A DNA stretch of 64,000 nt from Mycobacterium sp. HUMS_12744610 (GCF_041206865.1 NZ_JBGEDP010000001.1:372001-436000), one strand, 5' to 3'; shown: positions 1-11,378, numbered from the stretch's first letter. The notes: generated by a model from the letters alone, not told the origin. Made by a program: numbers and translations.

Positions 1-1239
1 AGCCAATACACCCGGGCGGCGGTGTTCCAGCCCGGCACCAAGACCGAGATGCTGGCCCGGTTCTCCACCGTCGCCGGCGAGCGCGGCAGCCCGGACACCT
101 GGCGGGACCCGCGCGGCTTCGCGCTGAAGTTCTACACCAGCGAGGGCAACTTCGACATGGTGGGCAATAACACGCCGGTCTTCTTCATGCGCGACCCGCT
201 GAAGTTCCAGCACTTCATCCGCTCCCAGAAGCGCACCCAGGCACGCAACGTGCGCGACCACAACATGCAGTGGGACTTCTGGAGCCTGTCCCCGGAATCG
301 GCGCACCAGGTGACCTGGCTGATGGGCGATCGCGGCATCCCGAAGACCTGGCGCCACATGAACGGCTACAGCAGCCACACCTACAGCTGGATCAACGCCG
401 CCGGCGAGATCTTTTGGGTGAAGTACCACTTCATCACCGACCAGGGCATCGAGTTCCTGACCCAGGAGGAGGCCGACCACCTGGCCGGCGCGGACGGCGA
501 CTACCACACGCGCGACCTGTACGACGCGATCGAGCGTGGCGAGCACCCGAGCTGGACGCTGAAGATGCAGATCATGCCCTACGAGGAGGCCCGGACCTAC
601 CGGTTCAACCCGTTCGACCTGACCAAGGTGTGGCCGCACAGCGACTACCCGCTGATCGACGTCGGCAAGATGACGCTGACCCGCAACGTCACCGACTACC
701 ACGCCGAGATCGAGCAGGCCGCCTTCGAGCCGAACAATACCGTGCCCGGCACCGGCCTGAGCCCGGACAAGATGCTGCAGGCCCGCGGCTTCTCCTACTC
801 CGACGCGCACCGCGCCCGGCTGGGGACCAACTACCGGCAGATTCCGGTCAACGAGCCCAAGGTCGAGGTGCACAGCTATTCCAAGGACGGGGCGATGCGG
901 ATCAAGAACGCCTCCGACCCGGTGTATGCGCCGAACTCCTACGGCGGGCCGCAGGCCGACCCGGCGCGCGCCGCCGAGGTGCGCTGGCACGCCGACGGGG
1001 ACATGGTGCGCTCGGCCTACACCCTGCACGCCGAGGACGACGACTGGGGCCAGGCCGGCGCCATGGTCCGCGAAGTTCTGGACGACGAGGCGCGGGATCG
1101 CTTGGCGCACAACATCATCGGCCACGTGTCCAAGGGCGTCAAAGAGCCGGTGCTCTCGCGGGTGTTCGAGTACTGGCGCAACGTCGACCCCGACCTCGGG
1201 AAGAAGGTCGAGGAGGGGGTTCGCGCCAACCAGGGCTGA
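1..1239 (+). CDS. Haem catalase, clade 3 (5' end missing)
   Basis: Monofunctional haem catalase that splits hydrogen peroxide into water and oxygen in the cytoplasm. The frame is open from base 1, so the N-terminus (roughly 75-85 residues, with the distal catalytic His) lies outside the window. Visible family features are the [14 protein letters not shown] stretch, the distal NNTPVFF segment with its Asn, and the proximal haem-ligand signature RGFSYSDAH, with the Tyr codon at 796-798. The C-terminus is short, as in small-subunit (clade 3, KatA-like) catalases. It ends in TGA 27 bases before the next likely start. A catalase is not next to egtA in M. tuberculosis as far as I recall, so this is probably a lineage-specific neighbour. 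Family assignment is secure; the exact clade is inferred from motif spelling. Confidence 0.95.
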   Translation, partial: SQYTRAAVFQPGTKTEMLARFSTVAGERGSPDTWRDPRGFALKFYTSEGNFDMVGNNTPVFFMRDPLKFQHFIRSQKRTQARNVRDHNMQWDFWSLSPESAHQVTWLMGDRGIPKTWRHMNGYSSHTYSWINAAGEIFWVKYHFITDQGIEFLTQEEADHLAGADGDYHTRDLYDAIERGEHPSWTLKMQIMPYEEARTYRFNPFDLTKVWPHSDYPLIDVGKMTLTRNVTDYHAEIEQAAFEPNNTVPGTGLSPDKMLQARGFSYSDAHRARLGTNYRQIPVNEPKVEVHSYSKDGAMRIKNASDPVYAPNSYGGPQADPARAAEVRWHADGDMVRSAYTLHAEDDDWGQAGAMVREVLDDEARDRLAHNIIGHVSKGVKEPVLSRVFEYWRNVDPDLGKKVEEGVRANQG

Positions 1240-1265
1240 TCCCGGTGCCTGGCATGATCGGCTGC

Positions 1266-1916
1266 ATGACCATGCGGGCTGCCGCGGTGGCTCTGGCCAT
1301 CGGGACCGTCGGCCTGGCTGTCGGGCGCCCCGTCGCGGCCGCCGCGCCCTCCGAGCCGGGCGTGGTGTCCTACGCGGTGCTGGGCAAGGGGTCGGTCGGC
1401 AACATCGTCGGCGCGCCGATGGGCTGGGAGTCGGTGTTCACCGAGCCGTTCCAGGGGTTCTGGGTCGATCTGCCGGCCTGCAACAACTGGGCCGACATCG
1501 GGCTGCCCGAGGTCTACGACGATCCCGACCTGGCGTCGTTCAACGGGGCGACCACCCAGACGTCGGCCACCGACCAAACCCACTACGCCAAGCAGGCGGT
1601 CGGGGTGTTCGCCACGAACGACGCCGCCACCAGGGCCTTCCACCGGGTGGTGGACCGGACCGTGGGCTGCTCGGGACAGACCACGGCGCTGCACCTGGAC
1701 GACGGGTCCACCCAGGTCTGGTCGTTTGCCGGGGGACCGGCGACGGCCACCGACGCGGGCTGGACGAAGCAGGAGGCCGGTACCGATCGGCGTTGTTTCG
1801 ATCAAACCAGGCTGCGTGAAAACGTGTTGCTGCAGGCCAAGGTCTGCCAATCCGGCAACGCGGGGCCCGCGGTCAACGTGCTCGCCGGAGCGATGCAGAA
1901 CGCGCTGGGTCAATAA
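1266..1916 (+). CDS. Secreted PknH_C-like sensor-domain protein
   Basis: Small exported protein of about 216 residues. It opens with a signal peptide (MTMRAAAVALAIGTVG, then an Ala-rich cleavage zone near AAAAPSEP). The mature part looks like the extracytoplasmic PknH_C/LppH-type domain of mycobacteria: CNNWADIGLPEVYDD near residue 75, Cys residues spaced to form two disulfides, a DRTVGCSGQ segment and a C-terminal KVCQSGN. In this family the domain is thought to sense an unknown ligand outside the cell; no kinase domain is attached here. ATG codons at 1254, 1266 and 1272 are all in frame; 1266 or 1272 gives the best signal peptide. No lipobox Cys is seen at the cleavage site, so it is probably secreted rather than lipidated. 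Confidence 0.75.
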   Translation: MTMRAAAVALAIGTVGLAVGRPVAAAAPSEPGVVSYAVLGKGSVGNIVGAPMGWESVFTEPFQGFWVDLPACNNWADIGLPEVYDDPDLASFNGATTQTSATDQTHYAKQAVGVFATNDAATRAFHRVVDRTVGCSGQTTALHLDDGSTQVWSFAGGPATATDAGWTKQEAGTDRRCFDQTRLRENVLLQAKVCQSGNAGPAVNVLAGAMQNALGQ

Positions 1917-2067
1917 ATGCGAATAGTTGGGTATCCGGGTAGGCCGTGCGGCGAAAAGGCGCGGAAACGGGAATATGTCGGCACGGTCTGCGAGATGAGT
2001 TGGTCGTGGTTATCGTCGGGATAGCTGCCCGAGCGAGCGGTCCGCAGGGGCCCGGAGGGATCGTGAT

Positions 2068-3357
2068 ATGACGTTCGCCGGCACCACCGGCGCGGCCTCG
2101 CAGCTGGCCACGACCCTCCCGGTCGAGGCCGAGATGGCCGATTCCTCGGTCGCCGCCTCGTATATCGCCGACAGCTGCCTGGCCGACGGCTCGCTGGGGC
2201 GGGTCGGACTCGAGGTGGAGGCGCACTGCCACGACCCGACCGATCCGCACCGCAGGCCGGGCTGGGACGAGATCCTCGAGGTGCTGGAGTTCCTGCCGGC
2301 GCTGCCCGGGGCCAGTGCGGTCACCGTCGAACCCGGCGGGGCCGTGGAGCTGTCCGGGCCGCCTGCCGACGGCGTCGTGCCGGCCATCAACGCCATGCAC
2401 AGCGATCAGGCGGTGCTGCGACAAGCTTTCGCCGACGCCGGGCTCGGCCTGGTTTTTTTGGGGGCGGACCCGCTGCGGCCGCCCCAGCGCATCAACCCGG
2501 GCGCGCGCTACCGCGCCATGGAGCAGTTCTTCGCCGCCGACGGCTTCCGGGATGTCGGCGCGGCCATGATGACCTCGACCGCCTCGGTCCAGGTCAACCT
2601 CGACGCGGGGCCGCAGGAGGGCTGGGCGCAGCGGGTTCGGCTGGCCCACGCGCTGGGGCCGACGATGATCGCGATCGCGGCCAATTCCCCGATGCTGAGC
2701 GGCGAATTGTCGGGCTGGTCATCCACCCGGCAGCGGGTCTGGGGGCGGATGGACTCGGCGCGATGCGGGCCCGTGCTGGGCATCAGCGGTGACGACCCCG
2801 GCACCGAATGGGCGCACTACGCGCTCAACGCGCCGGTGATGCTGGTGAACAATCCCGAGGCCGTCGCCGTCACCCACTATGTGCCCTTCACCGACTGGGT
2901 GGACGGCCGGGTGCTGCTCGGCGACCGCCGCCCGACCATCGCCGACCTCGAATACCACCTGACCACGCTGTTCCCGCCGGTGCGCCCGCGCCAATGGCTG
3001 GAGATCCGCTACCTGGACAGCCTGCCGCAGACGTTCTGGCCGGCCGTGGTGTACACACTCGTGGCCCTGCTCGACGACCCGGCCGCTGCCGCCGTCGCCG
3101 CCGAAGCCGTCGAACCGGTGGCCACCGCGTGGGACACCGCGGCGCGCGTAGGGCTGCGGGATCGCCGGCTCTACACCGCGGCCAACCGGTGCGTGGCGCT
3201 GGCCGCGGAACGGGCCCCGGCGGAGCTGACCGAGGGGATGCAGCGCCTGGTCCGGGCCGTCGAGCAGGGCCGCTGTCCCGCCGACGACTTCTGCGACCAG
3301 GTCGGCGAGCACGGTGCCGCGGTCGCGGTCGCGCGGCTGGCGCGAGCGGGCCTGTGA
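2068..3357 (+). CDS. egtA: Glutamate-cysteine ligase EgtA
   Basis: ATP-dependent ligase that makes gamma-glutamylcysteine, the sulfur donor for ergothioneine. It has 429 residues and belongs to the GCS2 fold. The GLEVEAH segment near residue 47 is the conserved metal and glutamate-binding strand of the family. Further support is the QVNLDAG strand near residue 175, the AIAANSP loop near 197, and the position at the head of egtB-C-D-E. The start ATG has a good ribosome site (GGAGGGA at 2054-2060). The stop overlaps the GTG start of egtB (GTGA), so translation is coupled. The leader at 1917-2067 is AT-richer than its surroundings and probably holds the operon promoter, but I cannot name a sigma factor for it. 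Confidence 0.95.
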   Translation: MTFAGTTGAASQLATTLPVEAEMADSSVAASYIADSCLADGSLGRVGLEVEAHCHDPTDPHRRPGWDEILEVLEFLPALPGASAVTVEPGGAVELSGPPADGVVPAINAMHSDQAVLRQAFADAGLGLVFLGADPLRPPQRINPGARYRAMEQFFAADGFRDVGAAMMTSTASVQVNLDAGPQEGWAQRVRLAHALGPTMIAIAANSPMLSGELSGWSSTRQRVWGRMDSARCGPVLGISGDDPGTEWAHYALNAPVMLVNNPEAVAVTHYVPFTDWVDGRVLLGDRRPTIADLEYHLTTLFPPVRPRQWLEIRYLDSLPQTFWPAVVYTLVALLDDPAAAAVAAEAVEPVATAWDTAARVGLRDRRLYTAANRCVALAAERAPAELTEGMQRLVRAVEQGRCPADDFCDQVGEHGAAVAVARLARAGL

Positions 3358-4643
3358 GTTCCCGGGAGCGGATCGCCGACGACCTGGCGCGCGCGCGGGC
3401 GCGGACGTTGCGGCTGGTCGACTTCGACGACGACGAGCTGTGCCGGCAGTACGACCCCCTGATGAGCCCGCTGGTGTGGGACCTGGCGCACATCGGGCAG
3501 CAGGAGGAGCTGTGGCTGCTGCGCGGCGGCGACGCCGCCCGGCCCGGGATGTTGCCGCCGGCCGTCGAGGGTCTCTACGACGCCTTCGTGCATTCCCGCG
3601 CCAGCCGCGCCGGCCTGCCGCTGCTGTCCCCGGCGCAGGCGCACTCCTATTGCCGCACGGTGCGCTCGGCGGCGCTGGACGCCCTCGACGCATTGGGCGA
3701 GGACGAGGACGGCTTCGTCTACGGCATGGTGGTCAGCCACGAGAACCAGCACGGCGAGACCATGCTGCAGGCGCTGAACCTACGCACCGGCGCCCCGCTG
3801 CTGGCCGACGCGGCGGCGGTGCCGGCCGGCCGCCCGGGGCTGGCCGGCACCTCGGTGCTGGTGCCCGCCGGCCCGTTCGTGCTCGGGGTCGACGCCGCCT
3901 TCGAACCGTTCTCCCTGGACAACGAGCGACCCGCCCATGTCGTCGACCTGCCGGCGTTCCGCATCGGCACCGTGCCCGTCACCAACGGCGAATGGCGGCG
4001 GTTCCTCGACGACGGTGGCTACCGCGAGCCGCGGTGGTGGTCGGAGCGCGGCTGGGAGCATCGCCGCAGCGCGGGGCTGACCGCCCCGCAGTTCTGGAGC
4101 GCCGACGGGACGACCCGCACCCGGTTCGGCCACGTGGAGGACATCCCGGCCGACGAGCCCGTCCAGCACGTCACCTACTTCGAGGCCGAGGCCTACGCGG
4201 CGTGGGCCGGGGCGCGGCTGCCCACCGAGGCGGAGTGGGAGAAGGCCTGCGCGTGGGATCCGGCGACCGGGACGCGCCGGCGCTACCCCTGGGGCGAACA
4301 GGCGCCCTGTGCCGCCCTGGCCAACCTGGGCGGGTCGGCGATGCGCCCCGCGCCCGTCGGCGCCTACCCGGGCGGCGCCTCGGCCTACGGGGTCGAGCAG
4401 CTGCTCGGCGATGTCTGGGAGTGGACGTCCTCGCCGCTGCGGGGATGGCCCGGTTTCGTCCCGATGGTCTACGAGCGGTACTCCCGTCCGTTCTTCGACG
4501 GCGACTACCGGGTGCTGCGCGGGGGATCGTGGGCGGTGGAGCCGGGCATCGTGCGGCCCAGCTTCCGCAATTGGGACCACCCCTACCGCCGCCAGATCTT
4601 CTCCGGCGTCCGGCTGGCCTGGGACGTAGAGGACCGGAACTGA
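3354..4643 (+). CDS. egtB: EgtB, non-haem iron sulfoxide synthase
   Basis: Joins gamma-glutamylcysteine to hercynine with oxygen, the key C-S bond step of ergothioneine synthesis. It has 429 residues: an N-terminal DinB-like helical domain and a C-terminal FGE-sulfatase (C-type lectin-like) domain. The three iron-ligand histidines are visible: H46 in [10 protein letters not shown], and H129 and H133 in HENQHGE (the HX3HXE motif). The C-terminal half has family blocks such as [10 protein letters not shown] and RVLRGGSW. The GTG start overlaps the egtA stop. The end overlaps the egtC start by one base (TGATG). The start is fixed by this coupling and by the usual family length. Confidence 0.95.
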   Translation: MSSRERIADDLARARARTLRLVDFDDDELCRQYDPLMSPLVWDLAHIGQQEELWLLRGGDAARPGMLPPAVEGLYDAFVHSRASRAGLPLLSPAQAHSYCRTVRSAALDALDALGEDEDGFVYGMVVSHENQHGETMLQALNLRTGAPLLADAAAVPAGRPGLAGTSVLVPAGPFVLGVDAAFEPFSLDNERPAHVVDLPAFRIGTVPVTNGEWRRFLDDGGYREPRWWSERGWEHRRSAGLTAPQFWSADGTTRTRFGHVEDIPADEPVQHVTYFEAEAYAAWAGARLPTEAEWEKACAWDPATGTRRRYPWGEQAPCAALANLGGSAMRPAPVGAYPGGASAYGVEQLLGDVWEWTSSPLRGWPGFVPMVYERYSRPFFDGDYRVLRGGSWAVEPGIVRPSFRNWDHPYRRQIFSGVRLAWDVEDRN

Positions 4644-5350
4644 TGTGCCGCCACCTCGGCTGGTTGGGGGCCGACGTCACGGTTTCTTCGCTGGTACTCG
4701 AGCCGCGCTACGGCCTGCGGGTGCAGTCCTACGCCCCGCGCCGGCAGAAGAACGGCCTGATGAACGCCGACGGCTGGGGCGTCGGCTTTTTCGATGGCGC
4801 GCCGGATCCGGCGGTGCCCCGGCGCTGGCGCAGCGCCGCGCCGCTGTGGGGTGACGTGTCGTTCGAGTCGGTCGCGCCGGCCCTGCGCAGCCACTGCGTG
4901 GTCGCCGCGGTCCGCTCGGCGACCGTCGGCATGCCCATCGAGGCCAGCGCGACCGCGCCGTTCACCGACGGGCGGTGGCTGTTGTCGCACAACGGCGTCG
5001 TCGACCGCGCCGTGCTGCCACCGACGCCCGCCGAATCAGCTTGCGACAGCGCACTTTTGGCGGCCACCATCTTTGCGCGCGGACTCGACGCCCTGGGTGA
5101 GACGATCGCCGAGATCGGCGCCGCCGACCCCGCCGCCCGGCTCAACGTGCTGGCCGCCGACGGGTCGCGCCTGCTGGCGACGACATGGAACGAGACGCTG
5201 TCCATCCTGCGCCGCGACGACGGTGTGGTGCTGGCCAGCGAACCCTACGACGACGACGGGGCATGGGAGGACGTGCCGGACCACCACCTCGTCGAAGTCA
5301 CCTCCGAGCGGGTGACATTCACCGCGCTGGACAACCCGAAAGGATCGTGA
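4643..5350 (+). CDS. egtC: EgtC, gamma-glutamyl hercynylcysteine sulfoxide amidohydrolase
   Basis: Removes the glutamate from the EgtB product to give hercynylcysteine sulfoxide. It has 235 residues and is a class II glutamine-amidotransferase (Ntn) fold protein. The sequence begins MCRHLGWLG, so Cys2 becomes the N-terminal nucleophile once Met is removed. Typical Ntn blocks follow: NADGWGVGF near residue 43, AAVRSATVG near 88 and SHNGVV near 115. The ATG overlaps the egtB stop and the TGA overlaps the egtD ATG (TGATG), so the gene is translated as part of the coupled operon. Length matches known EgtC proteins. Confidence 0.95.
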   Translation: MCRHLGWLGADVTVSSLVLEPRYGLRVQSYAPRRQKNGLMNADGWGVGFFDGAPDPAVPRRWRSAAPLWGDVSFESVAPALRSHCVVAAVRSATVGMPIEASATAPFTDGRWLLSHNGVVDRAVLPPTPAESACDSALLAATIFARGLDALGETIAEIGAADPAARLNVLAADGSRLLATTWNETLSILRRDDGVVLASEPYDDDGAWEDVPDHHLVEVTSERVTFTALDNPKGS

Positions 5351-6315
5351 TGACGCTGTCGCTGTCCAACCACCTGGCGGCCGACTCGGCGTACCGCGCG
5401 TTGCGCCGCGACGTGTCGGAAGGCCTGCAGAGCACGCCGAAGACATTGCCGCCCAAGTGGTTCTACGATCCGCTGGGCAGCGAGCTGTTCGACCAGATCA
5501 CCCGCCTGCCCGAGTACTACCCCACGCGCGCGGAGGCCGAGATCCTGCGGGACCGGGCGGGCGAGATCGCGTCGGCCAGCGGGGCGGACACCCTGGTCGA
5601 GCTGGGCAGCGGAACCTCGGAGAAGACGCGGACGCTGCTCAGCGCCCTGCACGGCCGCGGTTCGCTGCGCAAATTCGTGCCGTTCGACGTCGACGCCAGC
5701 ATGCTCTCGACGGCCGCGGAGGCGATCCAGCGCGAATATCCGGGCGTCGAGATCCGGGCGGTGTGCGGAGATTTCGAGGAGCACCTCAACGAGATCCCCG
5801 ACGGCGGCCGGCGCCTGTTCGTGTTCCTGGGGTCGACGATCGGCAACCTCACCCCCGGACCGCGTCGGGAGTTCCTGACCAACCTGGCCGCGGTGATGCG
5901 GCCGGGCGACAGCCTGCTGCTGGGTACCGACCTGGTCAAGGACACCGGCCGGCTGGTGCGCGCCTACGACGACTCCGCCGGAGTGACGGCGCGGTTCAAC
6001 CGCAACGTGCTGGCGGTGGTCAACCGCGAACTCGACGCCGACTTCGACGTCGACGCCTTCGCGCACGTCGCCCGCTGGAACGCGCCCGAGGAGCGCATCG
6101 AGATGTGGTTGCGGGCCGATCGCGCCCAGCGGGTGCGGGTCGGCGCCCTGGAGCTGACCGTCGACTTCGCCACCGGCGAGGAGATGCTCACCGAGGTGTC
6201 GTGCAAGTTCCGGCCCGACGGCGTGCGCGCCGAACTGGTCCGCGCCGGGCTGCACCGAACCGGTTGGTGGACGGACGCCGCGGGGGACTTCGGGCTGTCG
6301 CTGGCCGTGATGTGA
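5350..6315 (+). CDS. egtD: EgtD, histidine N-alpha-methyltransferase
   Basis: SAM-dependent enzyme that trimethylates histidine to hercynine, the first committed step of ergothioneine synthesis. It has 321 residues. Family marks are [18 protein letters not shown] near residue 33, the SAM loop [10 protein letters not shown] near 80, the segment FDVDASML and the FLGSTIGNL strand near 155 that helps bind histidine. It is sandwiched between egtC (1-base overlap) and egtE (4-base overlap), so its start is not in doubt. Confidence 0.96.
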   Translation: MTLSLSNHLAADSAYRALRRDVSEGLQSTPKTLPPKWFYDPLGSELFDQITRLPEYYPTRAEAEILRDRAGEIASASGADTLVELGSGTSEKTRTLLSALHGRGSLRKFVPFDVDASMLSTAAEAIQREYPGVEIRAVCGDFEEHLNEIPDGGRRLFVFLGSTIGNLTPGPRREFLTNLAAVMRPGDSLLLGTDLVKDTGRLVRAYDDSAGVTARFNRNVLAVVNRELDADFDVDAFAHVARWNAPEERIEMWLRADRAQRVRVGALELTVDFATGEEMLTEVSCKFRPDGVRAELVRAGLHRTGWWTDAAGDFGLSLAVM

Positions 6316-7451
6316 CCCACTGCGACTCGCTGGCCGACCGGTGGCGGTCGGCCCGGCCACCGGTGGCCGGGCTGCACCTGGACAGTGCGGCCTGTTCGCG
6401 CCAGAGCCTCGCGGTGATCGACGCCGCCGCCCGGCACGCCCGCCACGAGGCCGAGGTTGGCGGCTATGTGGCCGCGGAGGCCGCCGCGCCGGTGCTCGAG
6501 GCCGGACGGGCCGCCGCCGCCGCGCTGAGCGGCATGCCCGACGCGGAGGTCGTCTACACCACCGGCGCGCTGCACGCCCTGGACCTGCTGCTGGGCGGCT
6601 GGCCCGCCGACCGGCGCGTGGTGGCGTGCCTGCCCGGCGAATACGGCCCCAACCTGGCCGTGTTGGCCGCCCACGGGTTCGAGCGCCGGCTGCTGCCGAC
6701 CAGGGACGGGCGGCTGGCGCTCGACGACGCGGCCTTCGTCCTGGAGGAGGATCCTCCCGACCTGGTCCACCTGACCCCGTTGGGCAGCCACAGCGGTGTG
6801 GTGCAACCGGTTTCGATGGTCGCGCGGCTGTGCGCGGAGCTGGGCCTGCCGCTGGTCGTGGATGCCGCCCAGGCACTGGGCCAGATCGACTGCGCGGTGG
6901 GCGCCGACGTGACGTATTCGACGTCGCGCAAGTGGATCGCCGGGCCGCGGGGGGTGGGTTTCCTGGCGGTGCGCCGCGACCTGATGGAGCGGCTGCACCC
7001 GAGGCTGGAGCCGCCGGAGTGGACCTCCCCCCTGAGCGTGGCCCGTCAGCTGGAGTTCGGCGAGGCCAATGTCGCTGCGCGGGTCGGATTTTCGTGCGCG
7101 CTCGGCGAGTATTTGGCGTGCGGGCCCGACGCCGTGCGGGCGCGGCTGGCCGAGCTGGCCGCGGCCGGGCGCACCGTGCTTGCGGACGTGCCAGGCTGGG
7201 CCGTCGTCGAGGAGGCCGAGGAGCCGAGCGCGATCACCACCCTGGCCCCGACCGACGGCGCCGACCCGCAGGCGGTGCGGGACTGGCTGCTGTCCCGGCG
7301 GCGCATCCTGACCACCTACGCCGGGGTGCAGCGGGCGCCGCTGGAGCTCTCGGGGCCGCGGCTGCGTATCTCGCCGCACGTGGACACCACGGCCGGGGAC
7401 CTGGAAACGTTCGCCGAGGCGCTGATCGCGGCGACGGCCGCCACCGGGTAG
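6312..7451 (+). CDS. egtE: EgtE, PLP-dependent C-S lyase
   Basis: Pyridoxal-phosphate enzyme that cleaves hercynylcysteine sulfoxide to ergothioneine, the last step of the pathway. It has 379 residues of the aminotransferase class V (SufS/NifS-like) fold. The PLP lysine is K207 in [14 protein letters not shown]; the Asp that contacts the PLP nitrogen lies in [10 protein letters not shown] near residue 182. The GTG start overlaps the egtD stop in a GTGA, as egtB does with egtA. The stop lies one base from the stop of the convergent methyltransferase gene, leaving no room for a separate terminator. Confidence 0.95.
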   Translation: MTHCDSLADRWRSARPPVAGLHLDSAACSRQSLAVIDAAARHARHEAEVGGYVAAEAAAPVLEAGRAAAAALSGMPDAEVVYTTGALHALDLLLGGWPADRRVVACLPGEYGPNLAVLAAHGFERRLLPTRDGRLALDDAAFVLEEDPPDLVHLTPLGSHSGVVQPVSMVARLCAELGLPLVVDAAQALGQIDCAVGADVTYSTSRKWIAGPRGVGFLAVRRDLMERLHPRLEPPEWTSPLSVARQLEFGEANVAARVGFSCALGEYLACGPDAVRARLAELAAAGRTVLADVPGWAVVEEAEEPSAITTLAPTDGADPQAVRDWLLSRRRILTTYAGVQRAPLELSGPRLRISPHVDTTAGDLETFAEALIAATAATG

Positions 7452-7452
7452 G

Positions 7453-8145
7453 TCAGCCCGCCTTGTGCGCGGTGAGCAGGTAGGCGGGCAGCTTCATCCG
7501 TCCCTGCTCGTCGCGTTCGTGTGCGGGCATCTCGAACGGTGCGTCGGCGGCCGGCGGGATGTTCGCGTGGATGAAGGCGGGCCGGATCTCGTCGACCTCC
7601 CAGTATCTGCTCACCGCGGCGCGCAACTCGTCCTCGTCGACCTCGTTGGGCTTGGCCTCCATCCCGGCGGGGAAGGCGCCCTTGGCGAAGACCAGCACGA
7701 AGTAGCCGGCCCCCGGCGCGGCGGCGCGGTGCACGGCGCTCAGGTAGCCGTCGCGGCCCTCGACCGGGAGCGAGTGGAACAGCGTGGAGTCCACGACCGT
7801 GTTGAACCGGCCGGCCGAGCCCGGCGGGTAGCCGGCGAAGTCGGTGATGTCGGCCTGCACGAAACTGGCGGTGGTCAGGCCTCGTTCGGCGGCGGCCCGG
7901 GTGGCCGCCGCGACCGCGGTGGGGGTCAGGTCGATGCCGACCACGGTGTAGCCCTCGGCGGCCAGCGCCAGCGACAACTCCGCGAACCCGCACCCGGCGT
8001 CGAGCACGTCGCTGCGGAACCTGCCGGCCGCCAGCAGCGCGGCGAGTTCGGGTTGCGGCGCACCGATGTTCCACGGCGGCGGACCCTCGAACTCCCCCTC
8101 CCCGCGGTAGGCGCTGTCCCAGTCCATCACGTCATCGGAAGTCAT
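7453..8145 (-). CDS. Class I SAM-dependent methyltransferase
   Basis: Protein of 230 residues with a Rossmann-fold methyltransferase core: motif I VLDAGCGFAELSLALA near residue 48, the acidic end of strand 2 in VVGIDLTP, and a QADITDF motif near 95. The start at 8145 (MTSDDVMDWD) was chosen because upstream residues look like untranslated leader. M. tuberculosis has a similar gene in the same place beside egtE (Rv3699 from memory). The substrate is unknown. Its neighbourhood, head-on against the ergothioneine operon, is conserved but does not by itself show a role in the pathway. Confidence 0.85.
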   Translation of the reverse strand: MTSDDVMDWDSAYRGEGEFEGPPPWNIGAPQPELAALLAAGRFRSDVLDAGCGFAELSLALAAEGYTVVGIDLTPTAVAAATRAAAERGLTTASFVQADITDFAGYPPGSAGRFNTVVDSTLFHSLPVEGRDGYLSAVHRAAAPGAGYFVLVFAKGAFPAGMEAKPNEVDEDELRAAVSRYWEVDEIRPAFIHANIPPAADAPFEMPAHERDEQGRMKLPAYLLTAHKAG

Positions 8146-8158
8146 GGCTTCAACCGTA

Positions 8159-9643
8159 CTAGCGTTCCCAGGTGTGCACCGGCTCGTTGGCATGCATGTG
8201 TGCGCAGTAGCGCCGCAGCATCTCGGCCAGGGCGGCGGGCCTGGTCATCCCGCCGTCCTGCAGCGCCCGCACGGTCGACACCTGCCAGGTCGCCCCGTTG
8301 CGGCCGGTCGCGGCGCGGCCCTCGATGACGCCGAGGAAACGGTCCCGCACCCCGGCGTCGACACCCCAGCGCCGCAGCCCGTCGTGGGCCAGGGGCAACA
8401 GCGTGTCCAGCACCAGCCGCTGCGTCGTCACCTCGCCCAGCCCGGGCCAGTGCAGCCGGGCCGCCATGCCGTGCCGCGCCGCCTCGAGAAAGTTCGATTC
8501 TGCCGCAACGAAACTCATGTCGTTGCACAGTGGGTGCTCCGCCTCAGACAGGCTGCGCAGCGTGCCGTAGTAGAACGCCGAATTCGCCAGCATGTCGATG
8601 ACCGTCGGGCCGGCCGGCAGCACCCGGTTCTCCAGCCGCAGATGCGGGCGACCGACCCCGTCGCTTTCCGAGACGTCGTACACCGGACGGTTCCACCGGT
8701 ACACAGTGCCGTTGTGCAGCCGCAATTCGGACAGGTGCGGCGTGCGCCCGGCGGCCAGCTCGGCGGCCGGGTCTTCCTCGGACACCTCGGGCAGCAACGA
8801 GGGGAAGTAGCGGATGTTCTCCCTGTAGAGGTCCAGCACCGAGGTGATCCAACGTTCGCCGAACCACACCCGCGGTCGCACGCCCTGGGCCTTGAGCTCC
8901 TCGGGACGGGTGTCGGTGGACTGCGCGAAAACCTCGATGCGGGTCTCCGCCCACAGCTGATGGCCGAAGAAGTAGGGCGAGTTGGCGGCCAGCGCCAGCT
9001 GCGGCCCGGCCAGCATCTGTGCCGCGTTCCAGTTGGCCGCGAACTGCTCCGGAGCCAGTTGCAGATGTAATTGCATGCTGGTGCATGCGGATTCGGGTGC
9101 GATCGTGGCGGCGCTCCAGCTCAGCGGCTCGGGCCCGGAGATGTTGATCGGAATGTCCTCGCCGCGGGCGTCGAAAATCGAGTCGTTGAGCGCCGCATAG
9201 CGCCGCGACTCGCTCATCCAGTTGCCCCGCAGGTGCTCGGGCATCAGGGTGGGCAGGATGCCGATCATCACGATGTGGGCGCCGCCCGAGTTCGCCTTGT
9301 TCTCGGCCTCGTTGAGGCTGTCCCGCACCTCGGCCTCCAGGTCGGAGGCGGTGTGCCCGGCCAGAGCGCGGGGCGGCACGTTGAATTCGATGTTGTAGGC
9401 GCCCAATTCGGACTGGTAGGCGGGGTCGGCGATGGCGTCCAGCACGTAGCGGTTCGACATGGCCGGCTGGTAGTCGGAGTCGACGAGGTTGCACTCGATC
9501 TCCATGCCGGTGAGCGGCCGGTCCGAGTCGAAGTGCGATTGAGCGAGCATCGTCTCGAGAACGTCCAGACACAGCCGCACCTTGCGCCGGTATTCCCGCC
9601 TGTGTGCGCGGTTATACGTGGTGCGCTTGACCTCTTCGCCCAC
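8159..9643 (-). CDS. GCS2-type carboxylate-amine ligase (Rv3698-like)
   Basis: Protein of 494 residues with a glutamate-cysteine ligase 2 fold. The strand [10 protein letters not shown] near residue 46 carries the metal-binding acidic residues, NIEFNVPP near 82 and [10 protein letters not shown] near 188 are further family blocks, and AANSPYF near 215 matches the ANSP loop of EgtA. It is a distant relative of EgtA three genes away but has its own N-terminal helix rich in Arg and Lys. The start used is GTG at 9643 ([11 protein letters not shown]). The end lies 13 bases before the methyltransferase start, so the two minus-strand genes probably share a transcript. Substrate is unknown; a peptide-bond ligase making a gamma-glutamyl compound is the natural guess. 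Confidence 0.8.
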   Translation of the reverse strand: MGEEVKRTTYNRAHRREYRRKVRLCLDVLETMLAQSHFDSDRPLTGMEIECNLVDSDYQPAMSNRYVLDAIADPAYQSELGAYNIEFNVPPRALAGHTASDLEAEVRDSLNEAENKANSGGAHIVMIGILPTLMPEHLRGNWMSESRRYAALNDSIFDARGEDIPINISGPEPLSWSAATIAPESACTSMQLHLQLAPEQFAANWNAAQMLAGPQLALAANSPYFFGHQLWAETRIEVFAQSTDTRPEELKAQGVRPRVWFGERWITSVLDLYRENIRYFPSLLPEVSEEDPAAELAAGRTPHLSELRLHNGTVYRWNRPVYDVSESDGVGRPHLRLENRVLPAGPTVIDMLANSAFYYGTLRSLSEAEHPLCNDMSFVAAESNFLEAARHGMAARLHWPGLGEVTTQRLVLDTLLPLAHDGLRRWGVDAGVRDRFLGVIEGRAATGRNGATWQVSTVRALQDGGMTRPAALAEMLRRYCAHMHANEPVHTWER

Positions 9644-9779
9644 ATCGCCGATGGAACAGGTTTACCGGCGCGGGCGCAAGGGCGCGGGGTCAACCGGCAT
9701 GTTCGCTGCGCTGCCGACCAGCGGGTGGACCATCATGGAGATGCCACGAAGTGTCGCAGTTCACGCCGGAGGAGCGCCG

Positions 9780-11297
9780 TTGCCCGAGTTCATCGCCGCC
9801 ATCGACCAGGGCACCACCAGCACCCGGTGCATGATTTTCGACCACGACGGCGCCGACGTGGCCTGCCATCAGCTCGAGCACGAGCAGATCCTGCCCCGTG
9901 CCGGCTGGGTGGAACACAACCCGGTCGAGATCTGGGAGCGCACCGCCTCGGTGCTGATGACGGCCCTCAACGTCGCCAGGCTGGCACCGAAAGACATTGC
10001 TGCGCTGGGCATCACGAATCAGCGGGAGACGACGCTGGTGTGGGACCGGCACACCGGTCGGCCGTACTACAACGCGATCGTGTGGCAGGATACGCGCACC
10101 GACCGCATCGCGTCGGCGCTGGACCGCGACGGCCGCGGCGAGGTGATCCGCCGCAAGGCGGGCCTGCCGCCGGCGACGTACTTCTCCGGCGGGAAGCTGC
10201 AGTGGATCCTGGACAACGTCGACGGGGTGCGCGAGGCCGCCGAGCGCGGTGACGCCCTGTTCGGCACCGCCGACACCTGGGTGTTGTGGAACCTGACCGG
10301 CGGTCCGCGGGGCGGGGTGCACGTCACCGACGTGACCAACGCCAGCCGGACCATGCTGATGGACCTGCAGACGCTGGACTGGGACGACGAGCTGTTGTCG
10401 TTCTTCTCGGTGCCGCGGGCGATGCTGCCGGCGATCGCGCCGTCGTCACCGCGGCAGCCCTACGGGGTCACGACGGAGTTCGGGCCGCTCGGTGGCGAGG
10501 TGCCGATCACCGGGGTCCTCGGCGACCAGCACGCGGCGATGGTCGGCCAGGTGTGCCTGAAGCCGGGCGAGGCGAAGAACACCTACGGGACCGGCAATTT
10601 CCTGCTACTCAACACCGGCGAGACGATCGTGCGCTCCGGCCACGGCCTGCTGACGACGGTCTGTTACCAGTTCGGGGACGCCAAACCCGTTTACGCCCTT
10701 GAGGGTTCGATCGCGGTCACCGGTTCGGCCGTGCAGTGGCTGCGCGACCAGCTGGGCATCATCGGCGGCGCCGCGCAGAGCGAACTGCTGGCCCGCCAGG
10801 TCCCCGACAACGGCGGGGTGTACTTCGTGCCGGCGTTCTCCGGGTTGTTCGCCCCGTACTGGCGCTCCGACGCCCGCGGCGCGATCGTGGGCCTGTCCCG
10901 GTTCAACACCGCCGCACACCTGACCCGTGCGACGCTCGAGGCGATCTGTTATCAGAGCCGCGACGTGGTGGATGCCATGCAGGCCGACTCCGGTGTGCCC
11001 CTCGAGGTGCTCAAGGTCGACGGCGGCATCACGGCGAACGACCTGTGCATGCAGATCCAGGCCGACGTGCTGGGCGTGGACGTGGTGCGGCCGGTGGTCG
11101 CCGAGACCACCGCGCTGGGCGCGGCGTACGCGGCCGGCCTGTCGGCAGGCTTCTGGACGGGCCCCGACGAGCTGCGGGCCAACTGGCGCGAGGGCAGGCG
11201 CTGGACGCCGTCCTGGGACGACGACCGGCGCGCCGCCGCCTACGCGGGCTGGCGAAAGGCGGTGCAGCGCAGCCTGGATTGGGTGGAGATTCCCTAA
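9780..11297 (+). CDS. glpK: Glycerol kinase GlpK
   Basis: Phosphorylates glycerol to glycerol 3-phosphate with ATP. The protein is of the FGGY kinase family: phosphate-binding loop [10 protein letters not shown] at the N-terminus, GITNQRET near residue 80, GVLGDQHAA near 245, the [11 protein letters not shown] block near 270 and [12 protein letters not shown] near 415. It reads almost like the M. tuberculosis enzyme. The start is uncertain. I prefer TTG at 9780 because GGAGGAG (9768-9774) lies 5 bases upstream, but in-frame ATGs at 9735 and 9741 would add about 15 residues, as in M. tuberculosis. It is followed by a long inverted repeat and a convergent PadR gene. Confidence 0.94.
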   Translation: MPEFIAAIDQGTTSTRCMIFDHDGADVACHQLEHEQILPRAGWVEHNPVEIWERTASVLMTALNVARLAPKDIAALGITNQRETTLVWDRHTGRPYYNAIVWQDTRTDRIASALDRDGRGEVIRRKAGLPPATYFSGGKLQWILDNVDGVREAAERGDALFGTADTWVLWNLTGGPRGGVHVTDVTNASRTMLMDLQTLDWDDELLSFFSVPRAMLPAIAPSSPRQPYGVTTEFGPLGGEVPITGVLGDQHAAMVGQVCLKPGEAKNTYGTGNFLLLNTGETIVRSGHGLLTTVCYQFGDAKPVYALEGSIAVTGSAVQWLRDQLGIIGGAAQSELLARQVPDNGGVYFVPAFSGLFAPYWRSDARGAIVGLSRFNTAAHLTRATLEAICYQSRDVVDAMQADSGVPLEVLKVDGGITANDLCMQIQADVLGVDVVRPVVAETTALGAAYAAGLSAGFWTGPDELRANWREGRRWTPSWDDDRRAAAYAGWRKAVQRSLDWVEIP

Positions 11298-11361
11298 CCG
11301 CGAGCGTGCGTGTCTGTACGGCGACACGCCGGTACGGACGTACATCTGCGCACGCTCGCGG
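11298..11361. terminator. Long imperfect hairpin between glpK and padR
   Basis: A perfect 13-base inverted repeat (CCGCGAGCGTGCG and its complement) closes a 38-base interior that itself folds (TGTACGGCG against CGCCGGTAC). It begins at the base after the glpK stop and lies before the end of the convergent padR gene, so it can serve both genes as a bidirectional stop. There is no U-tract, which is common for mycobacterial terminators. Confidence 0.55.
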
Positions 11362-11378
11362 TCAAGGGGGCTGGGAAC

